A DNA stretch of 64,000 nt from Pseudomonas fluorescens (GTDB lineage: Bacteria > Pseudomonadota > Gammaproteobacteria > Pseudomonadales > Pseudomonadaceae), in the NCBI RefSeq assembly GCF_002837185.1, contig NZ_KZ477985.1, forward strand, positions 248,001 through 312,000. The letters run 5' to 3'. Below the pieces are notes generated by a model. The model had not been told where the DNA came from. It ran no database searches and worked only from the letters and a program-made list of their open reading frames with translations. Positions 1 to 13,446 of this stretch are shown here, piece after piece. The position numbers and the translations under genes are program-made. The number at the start of each line of letters is the position of its first letter. Position 1 is the stretch's first letter.

Positions 1-72
1 CATGTCGCAAGGTTGGCCGCAGGTATGGCACAGGCACAGGTTGAGCTGGCGGGCGGTGGGGGGGGAATTCAT
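1..72 (-). CDS. PqiA family membrane protein, second half (partial, N-terminus only)
   Basis: Only the first 24 codons are in the window; the gene runs off the left edge. They encode a start followed by a CHTCGQPC zinc-ribbon-like motif, typical of the cytosolic N-terminus of PqiA-type proteins. The start codon overlaps the stop of the upstream PqiA gene (ATGA, 69-72), so the two are co-translated. In E. coli PqiA is a single protein with two homologous halves; here the halves appear as separate genes, as in other pseudomonads. PqiA acts with an MCE protein (PqiB) in lipid transport between the membranes. Assignment rests on the motif and the neighbour. Confidence 0.65.
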   Translation of the reverse strand, partial: MNSPPTARQLNLCLCHTCGQPCDM

Positions 73-659
73 AGGGTGTCCCACAGGTCGCGCACATCGC
101 GCCCGGCGATGCGGATCAGCAAAAGGCTGAGGACGGCCAGCGCGAACAGGCCGATGCCGGGTATCACATCGAGCATGCCGGCCAGCTTGAACACAGCCAC
201 CATCGCGCCCAGCAGGCAGACTTCCAGCATGCTCCAGGGCCTGAGTGCTTCCAGCCAGCGCATGCACAGTTTGAAGGCCGGCGAGCGCCTGCCGGTGAGG
301 GCGAAACTCAATACCCAGATCAGCAGCAGCAACTGGAACACCGGCGCGATAATGATGGAAATCGCCGCCACCAGTGCGATAAACGTGATCGGCCCCAGAC
401 TCAGCGCAACCACTGAATCCCATAGCGTCGCGCTGTTCTTCAAGCCCTGCAGGCTGATGCTCATCACCGGATAGAAATTGGCGAACGCCCACAGCACCGC
501 AGCGGTGACCGTCAACGCGAGGCGCTGCTGCACCGACAAGCCGTTATAGCGCTGCAGTACCCCGTCGCAGCGTATGCACAGGGCTTTTTGATGCCTGGCG
601 AGCGTGACTTTCTGGTACACGCAGTCGCAGTGTTCACAGATGACCTGTTGATTCGCCAT
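69..659 (-). CDS. pqiA: PqiA family integral membrane protein, first half
   Basis: A protein of about 196 residues with two CxxC pairs near the N-terminus (CEHC and CIRC, zinc-ribbon-like) followed by four hydrophobic membrane segments. The signatures FYPVMSI and WSMLEVCLLGA are typical of PqiA (paraquat-inducible protein A), an inner-membrane partner of MCE proteins in inter-membrane lipid transport. I chose the ATG at 659 because a GGAG site lies 8 bases upstream; the frame is open for 13 more codons. The downstream PqiA-like gene overlaps by four bases. About half the length of E. coli PqiA, consistent with a split arrangement. The specific lipid is unknown. Confidence 0.85.
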   Translation of the reverse strand: MANQQVICEHCDCVYQKVTLARHQKALCIRCDGVLQRYNGLSVQQRLALTVTAAVLWAFANFYPVMSISLQGLKNSATLWDSVVALSLGPITFIALVAAISIIIAPVFQLLLLIWVLSFALTGRRSPAFKLCMRWLEALRPWSMLEVCLLGAMVAVFKLAGMLDVIPGIGLFALAVLSLLLIRIAGRDVRDLWDTL

Positions 660-787
660 ACATATTGCTCCAGATACGACTGACTGCGGTGTGGTCATTG
701 CCGTGGGATTCAGTTCGGGTAGCTTAGCAGTCCGCCGGCTCGATCATCCTTTGTGCGTGCCTGATGCGGCGGGCGGACGCTGCCTCT

Positions 788-873
788 GTGGGAGGGGGCT
801 TGCTCCCGATAACGGTGTGTCAGCTATAGTTGAATCGATTGATCCACCGCGGTCGGGAGCACGCCGCTCCCAC
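788..873. repeat. REPIN, degenerate copy
   Basis: Two inverted arms (GTGGGAGGGGGCTTGCTCCCGA on the left, TCGGGAGCACGCCGCTCCCAC on the right) flank about 40 bases. The right arm is diverged from the consensus seen elsewhere in the window. It lies in the roughly 350-base gap between pqiA and the OmpA-like lipoprotein gene. I see no gene in the rest of that gap, which should hold the promoters of both divergent genes. Confidence 0.85.
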
Positions 874-1013
874 ACGTGAATGGTCCATAGCCTGGCTGAC
901 TCCGGTTTGCGCCTCGCTCACGGAATTTTTACCGCCTGTCGTGTTCCAAACCCGGCACAGGTCCGTTGCCCACGTCCTCTGCATCACAGAATGCATAAGT
1001 AGGAGCTTCCTTC

Positions 1014-1787
1014 ATGTTCACTCCGCGTCGTCTGCTTGTTGTTGCTACCGCTGTAGCCTTGTTGTCCGGCTGCGCTTCACCTAATCCTTATGATGGCAGC
1101 CAGGGACAGGCCGGCAATGGTTCCGAGAGCGGCATGAGCAAGACCGCCAAGTACGGCGGCCTCGGCGCGCTGGCCGGAGCACTGGCCGGTGCGGCCATCG
1201 ACCATAACCACCGTGGCAAGGGTGCGCTGATTGGCGCAGTGGTTGCGGGTGCCGGCGCTGCCGGCTATGGCTACTACGCCGACCAGCAAGAGAAAAAACT
1301 GCGCGAAAGCATGGCCAACACCGGGGTTGAAGTACAGCGCCAGGGTGACCAGATCAAGTTGATCATGCCCGGCAATATCACCTTTGCCACCAACTCCGAC
1401 GCCATCTCCAGCAGCTTCTATCAGCCGCTGAACAACCTGGCCAACTCCCTCAAGCAGTTCAACCAGAACACCATCCAGATCGTTGGCTACACCGACAGCA
1501 CCGGCAGCCGCCAGTTGAACATGGACCTGTCCCAGCGCCGTGCGCAGAGCGTGGCCAATTACCTGACCTCCCAGGGTGTCAGCGCCGCCAACCTGAGCGC
1601 ACGCGGTGCCGGCCCGGATAATCCGATTGCCAGTAACGCTGACGTCAATGGCCGTGCCCAGAACCGTCGCGTAGAAGTGAACCTTGGCCCGATCCCTGGC
1701 CAGCAGTACGGTCAGCCGGGCGCCCAGCAACAGGCGCCACAACAGAACAACCAGTTCCAGGGCAACCCGTACTCGCAATACCAGTAA
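1014..1787 (+). CDS. OmpA-like lipoprotein with glycine-zipper (YiaD type)
   Basis: A 257-residue outer-membrane lipoprotein. The signal peptide ends in the lipobox LSGC, with Cys20 as the expected lipidation site. Residues about 45-90 are rich in glycine and alanine (glycine zipper). Residues about 115-228 form an OmpA C-terminal domain, with the peptidoglycan-binding signature around GYTDSTGSRQLNMDLSQRRA and the terminal NRRVEVNL. The last 30 residues are a Gln/Pro-rich tail. It is expected to tether the outer membrane to peptidoglycan. The gene stands alone, followed by a terminator. Related to YiaD of E. coli; the exact role is not known. Confidence 0.88.
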   Translation: MFTPRRLLVVATAVALLSGCASPNPYDGSQGQAGNGSESGMSKTAKYGGLGALAGALAGAAIDHNHRGKGALIGAVVAGAGAAGYGYYADQQEKKLRESMANTGVEVQRQGDQIKLIMPGNITFATNSDAISSSFYQPLNNLANSLKQFNQNTIQIVGYTDSTGSRQLNMDLSQRRAQSVANYLTSQGVSAANLSARGAGPDNPIASNADVNGRAQNRRVEVNLGPIPGQQYGQPGAQQQAPQQNNQFQGNPYSQYQ

Positions 1788-1798
1788 ACTACTGCTAC

Positions 1799-1840
1799 AA
1801 AAAAGGGCGCCGTGCATTGACTGCTCGGCGCCCTTTTTTG
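1799..1840. terminator. bidirectional rho-independent terminator
   Basis: A 12-base perfect inverted repeat (AAAAGGGCGCCG / CGGCGCCCTTTT) with a 13-base loop, A-tract on one side and T-tract on the other. It sits between the convergent OmpA-like lipoprotein gene and dolP and can serve both. Confidence 0.92.
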
Positions 1841-1855
1841 TGGCTGGCGGTTACA

Positions 1856-3490
<1,635 letters not shown>

Positions 3491-3491
<1 letters not shown>

Positions 3492-5302
3492 CAGCGTGGG
3501 GTGTCCGGCAGTCGCTGGATTTCGCCACCGACAAACTTCGCCCAAGGCATCTGGCGGTCAACGCGCTGGTTGGCGCCGATGCCCAGGTTGCCGGAGAGGC
3601 CGTCGACCCGGGTGTCCGGCAACGCCTTGAGCTGGCCCAGGCGTGGCGCCAGGCGATAGGCATCGACGCCCATCGCGTAGAGGCGGCCCAGGCTGCCATT
3701 GGCTTGCGGCCACTGTGCGGCAACCTGGTTGCGCAGCGGGTCGGTGGTGTTGAGCAACCAAGGGGTTTCGCAGAACATCACGTTAGTCATGTCCAGGTAC
3801 TGGTTGCGGTCGCCGCTGGCGCTGAATACGTGGGACGTTGCGTAGACAGGCACATCACCGGCGTATTGAAAGTTCAGGGTCGGCTTGATCTGCTGGGCCA
3901 GTTGCGGGGTAACGGCCAGGAAGATGAACTCGATGTCCTGGCGACGCGACGGCTGGGCGGCAACGTCGGTGCCGACGGTGCTTTGCAGGCTCTTGGCGCG
4001 GCCTTCGCTTTTGCGCAGCTGGAACAGGTCAGCGATCTGCTGGGCCAGCGCTACCGGCTGATCGACATACTCGACGCCCATGACGGTGCCGCCGTTGGCT
4101 TCCCAATCCTGACGGAACGCTTTGTACACGCGCTCGCCCCATTCGCCACGGGGCACCATGGCGGCGGCGCGGTGCAGGCCGTCGGCACGGGCGCGGCGCG
4201 ACACTTCACGGGCTTCGTCTTCAGCTGCCAGGCCGAACTGGAACAGTTGCGCCGGGCCTTGATCGGTTTCGCTGTAGTTCAGCGCCAGGGTGGTGATCGG
4301 TAGCTGCGGGCGAGCACTGAGCTGTTTGACCAGCGGCTTTTCCAGCGGACCGACGACCAGTTGCACGCCGGCGGCCTGGGCCTTGGCATAGAAGTCGTCG
4401 ATGGACGTCAGGCGCGAGCTGTCGTAAAACTCAATCACCGGCGGCTTCTGCCCGGCCTGTTCGGCCTGGTAGTGAGCGGCCATGAAGCCTTCACGCAACG
4501 CTTTGCCGACTGACGCCAGGGCGCCTTCCTGCGGCAGCAGCAGGGCGATCTTGTTAAGCGGCTGGCTGGCCAGTTCCTTGAGTTTGGTCAGCGGCGTCGG
4601 CAATTGCACAGCCGCCGGATGGCCCGGGTTGCGCGCACGCCAGGTGTCGATGGCGGTTTGCTGCTGTTCCAGTGTGCCGGCGCCCTTGACCGCCTGGGCC
4701 AGGGTGATCCAGCCGTCCAGCGTCGGGTTGCCGGTCGCTTGCAGCTGCTCGGCCGGCAGTGCGGCAATCAGCGCCCAGATCGCTTCGTGGTTGCTGTTGG
4801 CAGCGTCACCGCTGAGCAGAGGCGCCATGGCGACACGCTCGCGCGCCGCAGCCAGGGTCTGGCCGTCGGCTTCATAGGCGCGGGCATGCACGGTGCCGGT
4901 GCGGACCTGCTGATCGGCCGGCAGCTCCCTCAGGCTTTGCAGGCTGGGGTGGTCCAGCGCCGTCAAGGCAGCCTTGGGCTGGTTGCGGGTCATCGCCAGT
5001 TCCGCCGCCAGGGTGCTGGCAAATATTTGCGCGGCCGGCTTCAGAACATTCAGGGGGACCTGGGCCAGGATCTGCGAGGAACGGCCAGGATTGTTCTGCC
5101 GGTAGGCCAGGTCAGCCGCACTCAGGCGCAGCAATGCGGCCTTTTCCGGCGTGCTGGCGGAGGTGGCCTGTTCGAGCAGTTGCTCGATACTGGCGTCCGG
5201 CGTGCGTGGCAGGTCGCCAAGGCTGGACGAGGGCGAGCTGGCGCAAGCGGCCAGCAAGGCAGCGAGGCAGAGGGCGGAGAGCAGCCGCAGGCAAGCGATC
5301 AT
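3491..5302 (-). CDS. lpoA: penicillin-binding protein activator LpoA
   Basis: About 603 residues. A signal peptide ends in the lipobox LAACAS, followed by an N-terminal helical TPR-like half (to about residue 245) and a C-terminal periplasmic-binding-protein-like half (KIALLLPQEGALASVGKALREG onward). This is the LpoA architecture: an outer-membrane lipoprotein that reaches through peptidoglycan to activate PBP1a. I chose the second ATG (5302) because it places the signal peptide at the very N-terminus. First gene of lpoA-yraN-diaA-dolP, divergent from rsmI across about 200 bases. Confidence 0.93.
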
Positions 5303-5511
5303 GTAAGTGTTCCTGATACCGATCAAATTAGCGTGGAAGTGTACCCAAGCACTGGCTCAGGCGCGATGTTCGTGGCGTGAAACCGTGGATTTAGATCGTG
5401 CAATTGTTGCCAGTTGCTAACAATGGCTGAAACGACATCCGCCGTGACGGCATATTTTCAGCGCGTCGACGCGCTACAATGTGGCTTTTGCCAATCATCG
5501 AGGTGTGCGTT

Positions 5512-6384
5512 TTGACTGCTCCAGGTCCTTTGAATTCCACTGCAGGCTCGCTTTTTGTCGTGGCGACGCCCATTGGCAACCTGGACGACATCAGTGCCCG
5601 GGCATTGAAGGTGTTGCGCGAGGTTAAATTGATCGCGGCGGAAGACACGCGGCACTCCCAACGGTTGATGCAGCATTTTGGAATCAGCACGCCACTGGCG
5701 GCCTGCCATGAACACAACGAGCGCGAGGAGGGCAGCCGGTTTATCACCCGTTTACTGGCAGGTGATGATATTGCGCTGATCTCCGACGCGGGCACGCCGC
5801 TGATTTCCGACCCTGGGTACCATCTGGTCCGCCAGGCGCGCGCCGCTGGTATCAATGTAGTGCCTGTTCCGGGCGCGTGCGCGCTGATCGCCGCATTATC
5901 TGCAGCCGGCTTGCCGTCGGACCGTTTTATCTTCGAAGGCTTCCTGCCCGCCAAGACGGTAGGGCGTCGCGCCCGTCTCCAGGCGTTGAAGGAAGAGCCG
6001 CGCACCCTGATTTTCTACGAAGCTCCGCACCGCATCCTGGAATGCCTGCAGGATATGGAGCTGGTGTTCGGCGGCGCACGCCTGGCGCTGCTGGCGCGTG
6101 AGTTGACAAAGACCTTTGAAACCCTCAAGGGCCTGCCCCTGGAAGAACTGCGTGGGTTTGTCGAAGGCGACAGCAATCAGCAGCGTGGGGAGTGCGTAGT
6201 GCTGGTGGCCGGTTGGACCGCTCCAGAGAGTGAGGACGCGGTCGGCAGCGAAGCCATGCGCATCCTAGATTTGCTGCTCAAGGAAATGCCGCTCAAACGC
6301 GCTGCCGCCCTCGCGGCGGAAATTACCGGGGTGCGCAAGAATGTGTTGTATCAAGCCGCGCTCGATAAACAGAAAGCCGAATAG
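5512..6384 (+). CDS. rsmI: 16S rRNA (cytidine-1402-2'-O)-methyltransferase RsmI
   Basis: A protein of about 290 residues from the SAM-dependent tetrapyrrole-methylase-like family. Signatures are VVATPIGNLDDIS at the N-terminus, AEDTRHS and ISDAGTPLISDPG. RsmI methylates the ribose of C1402 in the decoding centre of 16S rRNA. I prefer the TTG at 5512, which has GAGGTG upstream and begins TAPGPLNS; an in-frame ATG at 5479 overlaps a TACAAT -10-like hexamer (5475-5480) and is probably upstream of the transcript. An in-frame GTG at 5503 is a further alternative. Divergent from lpoA, as in E. coli. Confidence 0.93.
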   Translation: MTAPGPLNSTAGSLFVVATPIGNLDDISARALKVLREVKLIAAEDTRHSQRLMQHFGISTPLAACHEHNEREEGSRFITRLLAGDDIALISDAGTPLISDPGYHLVRQARAAGINVVPVPGACALIAALSAAGLPSDRFIFEGFLPAKTVGRRARLQALKEEPRTLIFYEAPHRILECLQDMELVFGGARLALLARELTKTFETLKGLPLEELRGFVEGDSNQQRGECVVLVAGWTAPESEDAVGSEAMRILDLLLKEMPLKRAAALAAEITGVRKNVLYQAALDKQKAE

Positions 6385-6442
6385 TTCCGGGGCCGGGCCG
6401 GTGTTTCGTCCGAACGTGATGGCAATGCTGCGCTTTTAATAC

Positions 6443-6470
6443 TTGTCCTGAGGCCGTGGTGCCGTTAACC
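6443..6470 (+). promoter_or_regulatory. probable rnpB promoter
   Basis: TTGTCC (6443-6448) and TTAACC (6465-6470), spacing 16, end about nine bases before the expected 5' end of the RNase P RNA. A sigma-70-type reading by eye only. Confidence 0.45.
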
Positions 6471-6478
6471 TGCGCGGC

Positions 6479-6834
6479 GGAGAGTCGATTGGACAGTCGC
6501 TGCCCTCTATGAAAATTAGGGGGGGGAGGAAAGTCCGGGCTCCATAGGGCGAAGTGCCAGGTAATGCCTGGGAGGCGTGAGCCTACGGAAAGTGCCACAG
6601 AAAATAACCGCCTAAGCACTTCGGTGCCGGTAAGGGTGAAAAGGTGCGGTAAGAGCGCACCGCACGACTGGCAACAGTTCGTGGCTAGGTAAACCCCACT
6701 TGGAGCAAGACCAAATAGGGTCCCAAGGCGTGGCCCGCGCTGGGACCGGGTAGGTTGCTAAAGATGTCCAGTGATGGCCATCGTAGACGAATGACTGTTC
6801 AAGACAGAACCCGGCTTACAGATCGACTCTCCAC
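6479..6834 (+). ncRNA. rnpB: RNase P RNA (class A)
   Basis: The catalytic RNA of RNase P, which matures tRNA 5' ends. The 5' and 3' ends pair (GAGTCGAT near 6482 with ATCGACTC near 6822). The conserved core GAGGAAAGTCCGGGCTCC lies near 6526-6543, and ACAGAAAATAACCGCC is present near 6597. The 3' conserved block follows, including GGTAAGGGTGAAAAGGTGCG and GACAGAACCCGGCTTACAG. Length of about 355 nt is normal. A T-rich run after 6834 may be part of the terminator. Between rsmI and mraZ, the usual pseudomonad position. Confidence 0.96.
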
Positions 6835-7084
6835 CTTTTTTCCTTCCGTCCGAACCTCGGGCAGAAACCGGTAGTAACGCAAGAATCCCTCCCTGCCAAA
6901 TCATTGGCAGATGCGTCTTCGTAATACCAAAAAAATCTTACTCTTAATAAATCACTTTAACTTTGAGCCTCAGCTCTTTGAGTTATCTGCGCTTGTTGAG
7001 TCAAAAACAACGCTGAAGTCGGGTTTCTCCTCTCTTTACGCTCGTAAATCTCCGTTCTGTAAGGCTTTTCCTGCTATCCGCGCC

Positions 7085-7150
7085 TTGACGGTGTGGTGGG
7101 CGCATTCCTATAGTGTGCGCAAGTGGCGGAAAGTGGCACAAAGTGGGTTT
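7085..7150 (+). promoter_or_regulatory. dcw promoter with MraZ operator repeats
   Basis: A good sigma-70 promoter, TTGACG (7085-7090) and TATAGT (7109-7114) with an 18-base spacer, is followed by three direct repeats AAGTGG at 7121, 7131 and 7141, spaced exactly 10 bases. Such GTGG-type direct repeats are the known binding boxes of MraZ, which represses its own operon. The rest of the gap from rnpB (6835-7084) has no gene I can support. Confidence 0.8.
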
Positions 7151-7188
7151 TTTGAACGTAAAACGCTAAAATTTGGAGAAACGCATCT

Positions 7189-7644
7189 GTGTTTCGCGGA
7201 GCTAACGCTATCAGTCTCGATGCAAAAGGCCGTCTCGCCATGCCGAGCCGGTATCGTGACGAGCTCATTTCGCGAAGTTCAGGGCAGTTAATCATCACGA
7301 TTGACGCTGTTGACCCTTGTTTATGTGTTTACCCCCTCGACGAGTGGGAGTTGATCGAAACCAAGTTGCGTGCGCTGCCTTCATTGCGTGAAGAAAACCG
7401 CCGCCTCCAGCGTTTGCTGATCGGTAATGCCGTCGACCTTGAACTCGATGGCAGCGGTCGCTTCCTGGTACCTCCGCGTTTGCGCGAATACGCCAGGCTC
7501 GACAAGCGCGCCATGCTGGTAGGCCAACTGAACAAGTTCCAATTGTGGGACGAAGATGCCTGGGATGCTGTTTCTGCAGCTGACCTGGCTGCTATTCAAC
7601 AACCGGGCGCCATGCCTGATGAACTGCGTGATTTGATCCTGTGA
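7189..7644 (+). CDS. mraZ: transcriptional regulator MraZ
   Basis: A 151-residue protein with two AbrB-like (MraZ) repeats. The first carries [16 protein letters not shown] (residues about 11-26), and the second carries [18 protein letters not shown]. MraZ is a DNA-binding repressor of the dcw cluster. The start is GTG with GGAGA nine bases upstream. Three direct repeats just upstream fit autoregulation. First gene of the cluster; its stop overlaps the rsmH GTG. Confidence 0.96.
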   Translation: MFRGANAISLDAKGRLAMPSRYRDELISRSSGQLIITIDAVDPCLCVYPLDEWELIETKLRALPSLREENRRLQRLLIGNAVDLELDGSGRFLVPPRLREYARLDKRAMLVGQLNKFQLWDEDAWDAVSAADLAAIQQPGAMPDELRDLIL

Positions 7645-8584
7645 CTATTGATAGCGGCTTTAACCACATCACCGTACTGCTTGACGAAGCCGTTGAGGCT
7701 CTCGCCGTACGCGCGGATGGCTGCTATCTGGATGGCACCTTCGGCAGGGGCGGGCACAGTCGGTTGATACTCAGCCAGCTCGGGCCCAACGGTAAACTCC
7801 TCGGGTTCGACAAAGACCCTCAAGCGATTGCCACCGGGCAAGCGCTAGCGGCCGAAGACGGCCGCTTTGTCGTTGTGCAGCGCAGCTTTGCGGAGCTTGG
7901 CGCCGAAGTCGCCGAGCGCGGCATGGCGGGCAAGGTGGCCGGGGTTCTGCTCGACCTGGGCGTGTCTTCGCCGCAGCTCGATGACCCGGAGCGCGGCTTC
8001 AGCTTCATGAACGACGGTCCCCTCGACATGCGCATGGATCCGACGCGTGGCGTCAGCGCCGCGCAGTTCATCGCCACCGCGCCAGTGGAAGAAATCGCCC
8101 GGGTGTTCAAGGAATACGGTGAAGAGCGTTTCGCCGGCCGCATGGCCCGCGCCGTGGTCGAGCGCCGCGAGATCCAGCCATTCGAACGCACCGCTGACCT
8201 GGCCGAAGTGCTGAAGGTCGCCAACCCGGCATGGGAGAAGGGCAAGAACCCGGCGACCCGTGCGTTCCAGGGCTTGCGCATTCACGTCAACAACGAATTG
8301 GGCGATCTGGAGGCCGGCCTCGAGGCTGCCCTCGAGGCGCTGGAAGTGGGCGGTCGCCTGGTGGTGATCAGCTTCCATTCCCTGGAAGACCGCATCGTCA
8401 AGCTGTTCATGCGTCGCCTGGTCAAGGGCGAATCGGACAACCTGCCGCGCAATCTGCCGGTGCGTTTCGAAGCCTTTGTGCCGAAAATCAAAATCCATGG
8501 CAAAGCGCAGTTCGCCTCCGAAGCCGAACTCAAGGCCAACCCACGTTCCCGTAGCGCCGTCATGCGCGTCGCGGAGAAGTTGCG

Positions 8585-8588
<4 letters not shown>
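7641..8588 (+). CDS. rsmH: 16S rRNA (cytosine-1402-N4)-methyltransferase RsmH (MraW)
   Basis: A 315-residue SAM-dependent methyltransferase. Characteristic segments are [13 protein letters not shown], the SAM loop [34 protein letters not shown] and [12 protein letters not shown]. It methylates N4 of C1402, the same nucleotide that RsmI modifies on the ribose. GTG start overlapping the mraZ stop (GTGA), so translational coupling is likely. Length normal. Confidence 0.97.
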
Positions 8589-10619
<2,031 letters not shown>

Positions 10620-10620
<1 letters not shown>

Positions 10621-12083
10621 TGTCTCTTAGCCTGAACAAGATTTTTGCCCATGCCGGCCGCGATCTGTTGATCCGCGAGTTGAGCCTGGACAGCCGTACT
10701 GTACGCGCCGGTGACTTGTTCCTGGCGGTGCCCGGTGGCAAATTCGATGGCCGTGCGCATATCGCCGATGCCCTGCAGCGTGGCGCCGCCGCCGTGGCTT
10801 ATGAAGTGGACGGCGCCACCGTGCTGCCAATCACCGATGTGCCGTTGATTCCGGTGAAGAACCTGGCTGCCCAACTGTCCGACATTGCCGGGCGCTTCTA
10901 TGGCGAGCCGAGCCGCCACCTCAACCTGGTGGGCGTGACCGGCACCAACGGCAAGACCAGCGTGACTCAGCTGGTCGCCCAGGCGCTGGACCTGCTGGGT
11001 CAGCATTGCGGCATCGTCGGTACCCTGGGCACCGGCTTTTATGGGGCATTGCAAAGCGGCCTGCACACCACGCCGAATCCGATTGCCGTGCAAGCGACCC
11101 TGGCCGACCTGAAAAAGGCCGGTGCCAGGGCGGTTGCCATGGAAGTCTCCTCCCATGGTCTGGACCAGGGTCGCGTCACGGCGTTGGCGTTTGACGTGGC
11201 CGTGATGACCAACCTGTCCCGGGATCATCTGGACTACCACGGCACCATGGAGGCGTACGCCGCCGCCAAGGCCAAGCTGTTCGCCTGGAATGATCTGAAG
11301 TGTCGGGTGGTCAACCTCGACGACGCGTTCGGCCGCCAGCTGGCTGCCGAAGACAGCGAAGCGCGCCTGATCAGCTACAGCCTGGAAGATTCCAGTGCTT
11401 ACCTGTATTGCCGTGAGGCTCGATTCAATGACGAAGGCGTGCGCGGAACGTTGGTCACGCCTCAGGGCGAACACCATTTGCGCAGCACCTTGCTCGGTCG
11501 CTTCAACCTGAGCAATGTGCTCGCTGCTATCGGCGCGCTGCTCGGCCTGGATTACGCCCTCGACGAAATCCTCAAGGTCCTGCCGAAGCTGGAAGGCCCG
11601 GCCGGTCGCATGCAGCGCCTGGGTGGCGGTACGCAACCGCTGGTGGTGGTCGACTACGCTCACACCCCTGATGCACTGGAAAAAGTCCTGCTGGCGCTGC
11701 GCCCGCATGCCAAGGGCAAGCTGTTGTGCCTGTTCGGCTGCGGCGGCGACCGCGATCGCGGCAAGCGCCCGTTGATGGCCGAGATTGTCGAGCGCCTGGC
11801 TGACGGCGTGCTGGTGACCGACGACAACCCGCGCAGCGAAGACCCGGGGCGAATCTTCGACGATATCCGCGAGGGCTTCAAAAACACCGCCAACGTCACC
11901 TTCGTGGCCGGTCGCGGTGCAGCCATCGCTCAATTGATCGCCAGCGCCAGCGCGGATGACGTGGTCGTGCTGGCCGGCAAGGGGCATGAGGATTACCAGG
12001 AAATCAACGGCGAGCGCCATGCCTTTTCCGATCTGGTCGAGGCGGATCGCGCCTTGACTGCCTGGGAGGTCGCCCATGCTTAA
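10620..12083 (+). CDS. murE: UDP-MurNAc-tripeptide ligase MurE
   Basis: A 487-residue Mur ligase that adds meso-diaminopimelate to UDP-MurNAc-L-Ala-D-Glu in the cytosol. The ATP loop GVTGTNGKTS is at residues about 104-113. The motif DNPRSEDP, with the Arg that selects mDAP over lysine, is near residue 402. The start overlaps the ftsI stop by one base. Length typical. Confidence 0.97.
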
Positions 12084-13446
12084 GGCGATGACATTCAGCG
12101 AACTGGCCCAGGCGTTGTCCGCCCGTGTGCTGTCCAGCGATTGCACGTTCAACGGCGTCAGTATCGACAGCCGCAATATCAAGCCGGGCCAGTTGTTCGT
12201 CGCCCTCGCAGGCCCGCGCTTCGATGGCCACGACTACCTCAACGAAGTCGCCGCCAAAGGCGCCGTGGGTGCCCTGGTGCAACGCGAAGTGGCGCACGCC
12301 ACCTTGCCGCAGTTGCTGGTCGCCGATACGCGCCTGGCCCTGGGCCAACTGGGCGCGCTGAATCGCGCCGCTTTCGACAAGTCGGTTGCCGCCGTCACCG
12401 GTTCCAGTGGCAAGACCACTGTCAAAGAGCTGTTGGCCGGTGTACTGCGCACGCGCGGGCCGGTGCTCGCTACCCGTGGCAACCTGAACAATGATTTCGG
12501 CGCACCGCTGACCCTGCTCGAACTGGCCCCGGAACACACGGCGGCGGTGATCGAGCTGGGCGCTTCACGCATCGGCGAGATTGCCTACACCGTGGCGCTG
12601 ACCAAGCCCCACGTCGCGATTATCAACAACGCCGGTACCGCCCACGTCGGTGAGTTCGGCGGCCCGGAAAAAATCGTCGAAGCCAAGGGTGAAATTCTTC
12701 AAGGCCTCGACGCTTCGGGCACCGCTGTACTGAATCTGGATGACAAGGCTTTCGAGACCTGGCGTGCACGTGCCGCCGGTCGCAAGGTGCTGACGTTTGC
12801 CGTGCTGAACGCCGCGGCCGATTTCCACGCCTCCACTATTACTGTCGATGCGCGGGGTTGCCCGTCCTTCACCTTGCATACCCCGCAAGGCAATGAGCAT
12901 GTGCAACTGAACCTGCTGGGCAACCATAACGTCGCCAACGCGCTGGCCGCCGCCGCTGCCGCTCACGCCCTGGGTGTGTCGCTGTTCGGCATCGCCACAG
13001 GCCTGGGCGCGGTGCAGCCGGTCAAGGGGCGCACCGTGGCGCAATTGGCCAGTAATGGCATGCGCGTGATCGATGACACTTACAACGCCAACCCGTCTTC
13101 CATCAATGCCGCCGTGGATCTGCTCAACGGCTTCGATGGACGCACAGTGCTGGTGCTTGGCGATATCGGCGAACTGGGCGATTGGGCCGAGCAAGGCCAC
13201 CGCGAAGTCGGCGCCTATGCCGCCGGTAAAGTCGACGCGCTCTACGCGGTCGGCCCGAACATGGCTCACGCGGTAAACGCCTTCGGCTCCGGCGCGCGAC
13301 ATTTCGCGACCCAGGCCGAATTGATCCAGGCGTTGGCTGCGGCCGAGCACGACACACACACAACCATTTTGATCAAGGGATCGCGCAGCGCGGTGATGGA
13401 AAACGTCGTCGCAGCCTTGTGTGGCTCAAGTACGGAGAAACATTAA
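12076..13446 (+). CDS. murF: UDP-MurNAc-tripeptide:D-alanyl-D-alanine ligase MurF
   Basis: A 456-residue Mur ligase that attaches D-Ala-D-Ala, completing the UDP-MurNAc-pentapeptide. The ATP-binding loop [13 protein letters not shown] is at residues about 110-122, and [11 protein letters not shown] and [10 protein letters not shown] are family signatures. Overlaps murE by eight bases, and its stop shares a base with the mraY start (TAATG). Confidence 0.97.
   Translation: MLKAMTFSELAQALSARVLSSDCTFNGVSIDSRNIKPGQLFVALAGPRFDGHDYLNEVAAKGAVGALVQREVAHATLPQLLVADTRLALGQLGALNRAAFDKSVAAVTGSSGKTTVKELLAGVLRTRGPVLATRGNLNNDFGAPLTLLELAPEHTAAVIELGASRIGEIAYTVALTKPHVAIINNAGTAHVGEFGGPEKIVEAKGEILQGLDASGTAVLNLDDKAFETWRARAAGRKVLTFAVLNAAADFHASTITVDARGCPSFTLHTPQGNEHVQLNLLGNHNVANALAAAAAAHALGVSLFGIATGLGAVQPVKGRTVAQLASNGMRVIDDTYNANPSSINAAVDLLNGFDGRTVLVLGDIGELGDWAEQGHREVGAYAAGKVDALYAVGPNMAHAVNAFGSGARHFATQAELIQALAAAEHDTHTTILIKGSRSAVMENVVAALCGSSTEKH

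Noticed and set aside
5475..5481. ATG at 5479 as the rsmI start.
   Set aside because: It overlaps a TACAAT -10-like hexamer and has no ribosome binding site; the TTG at 5512 fits better.
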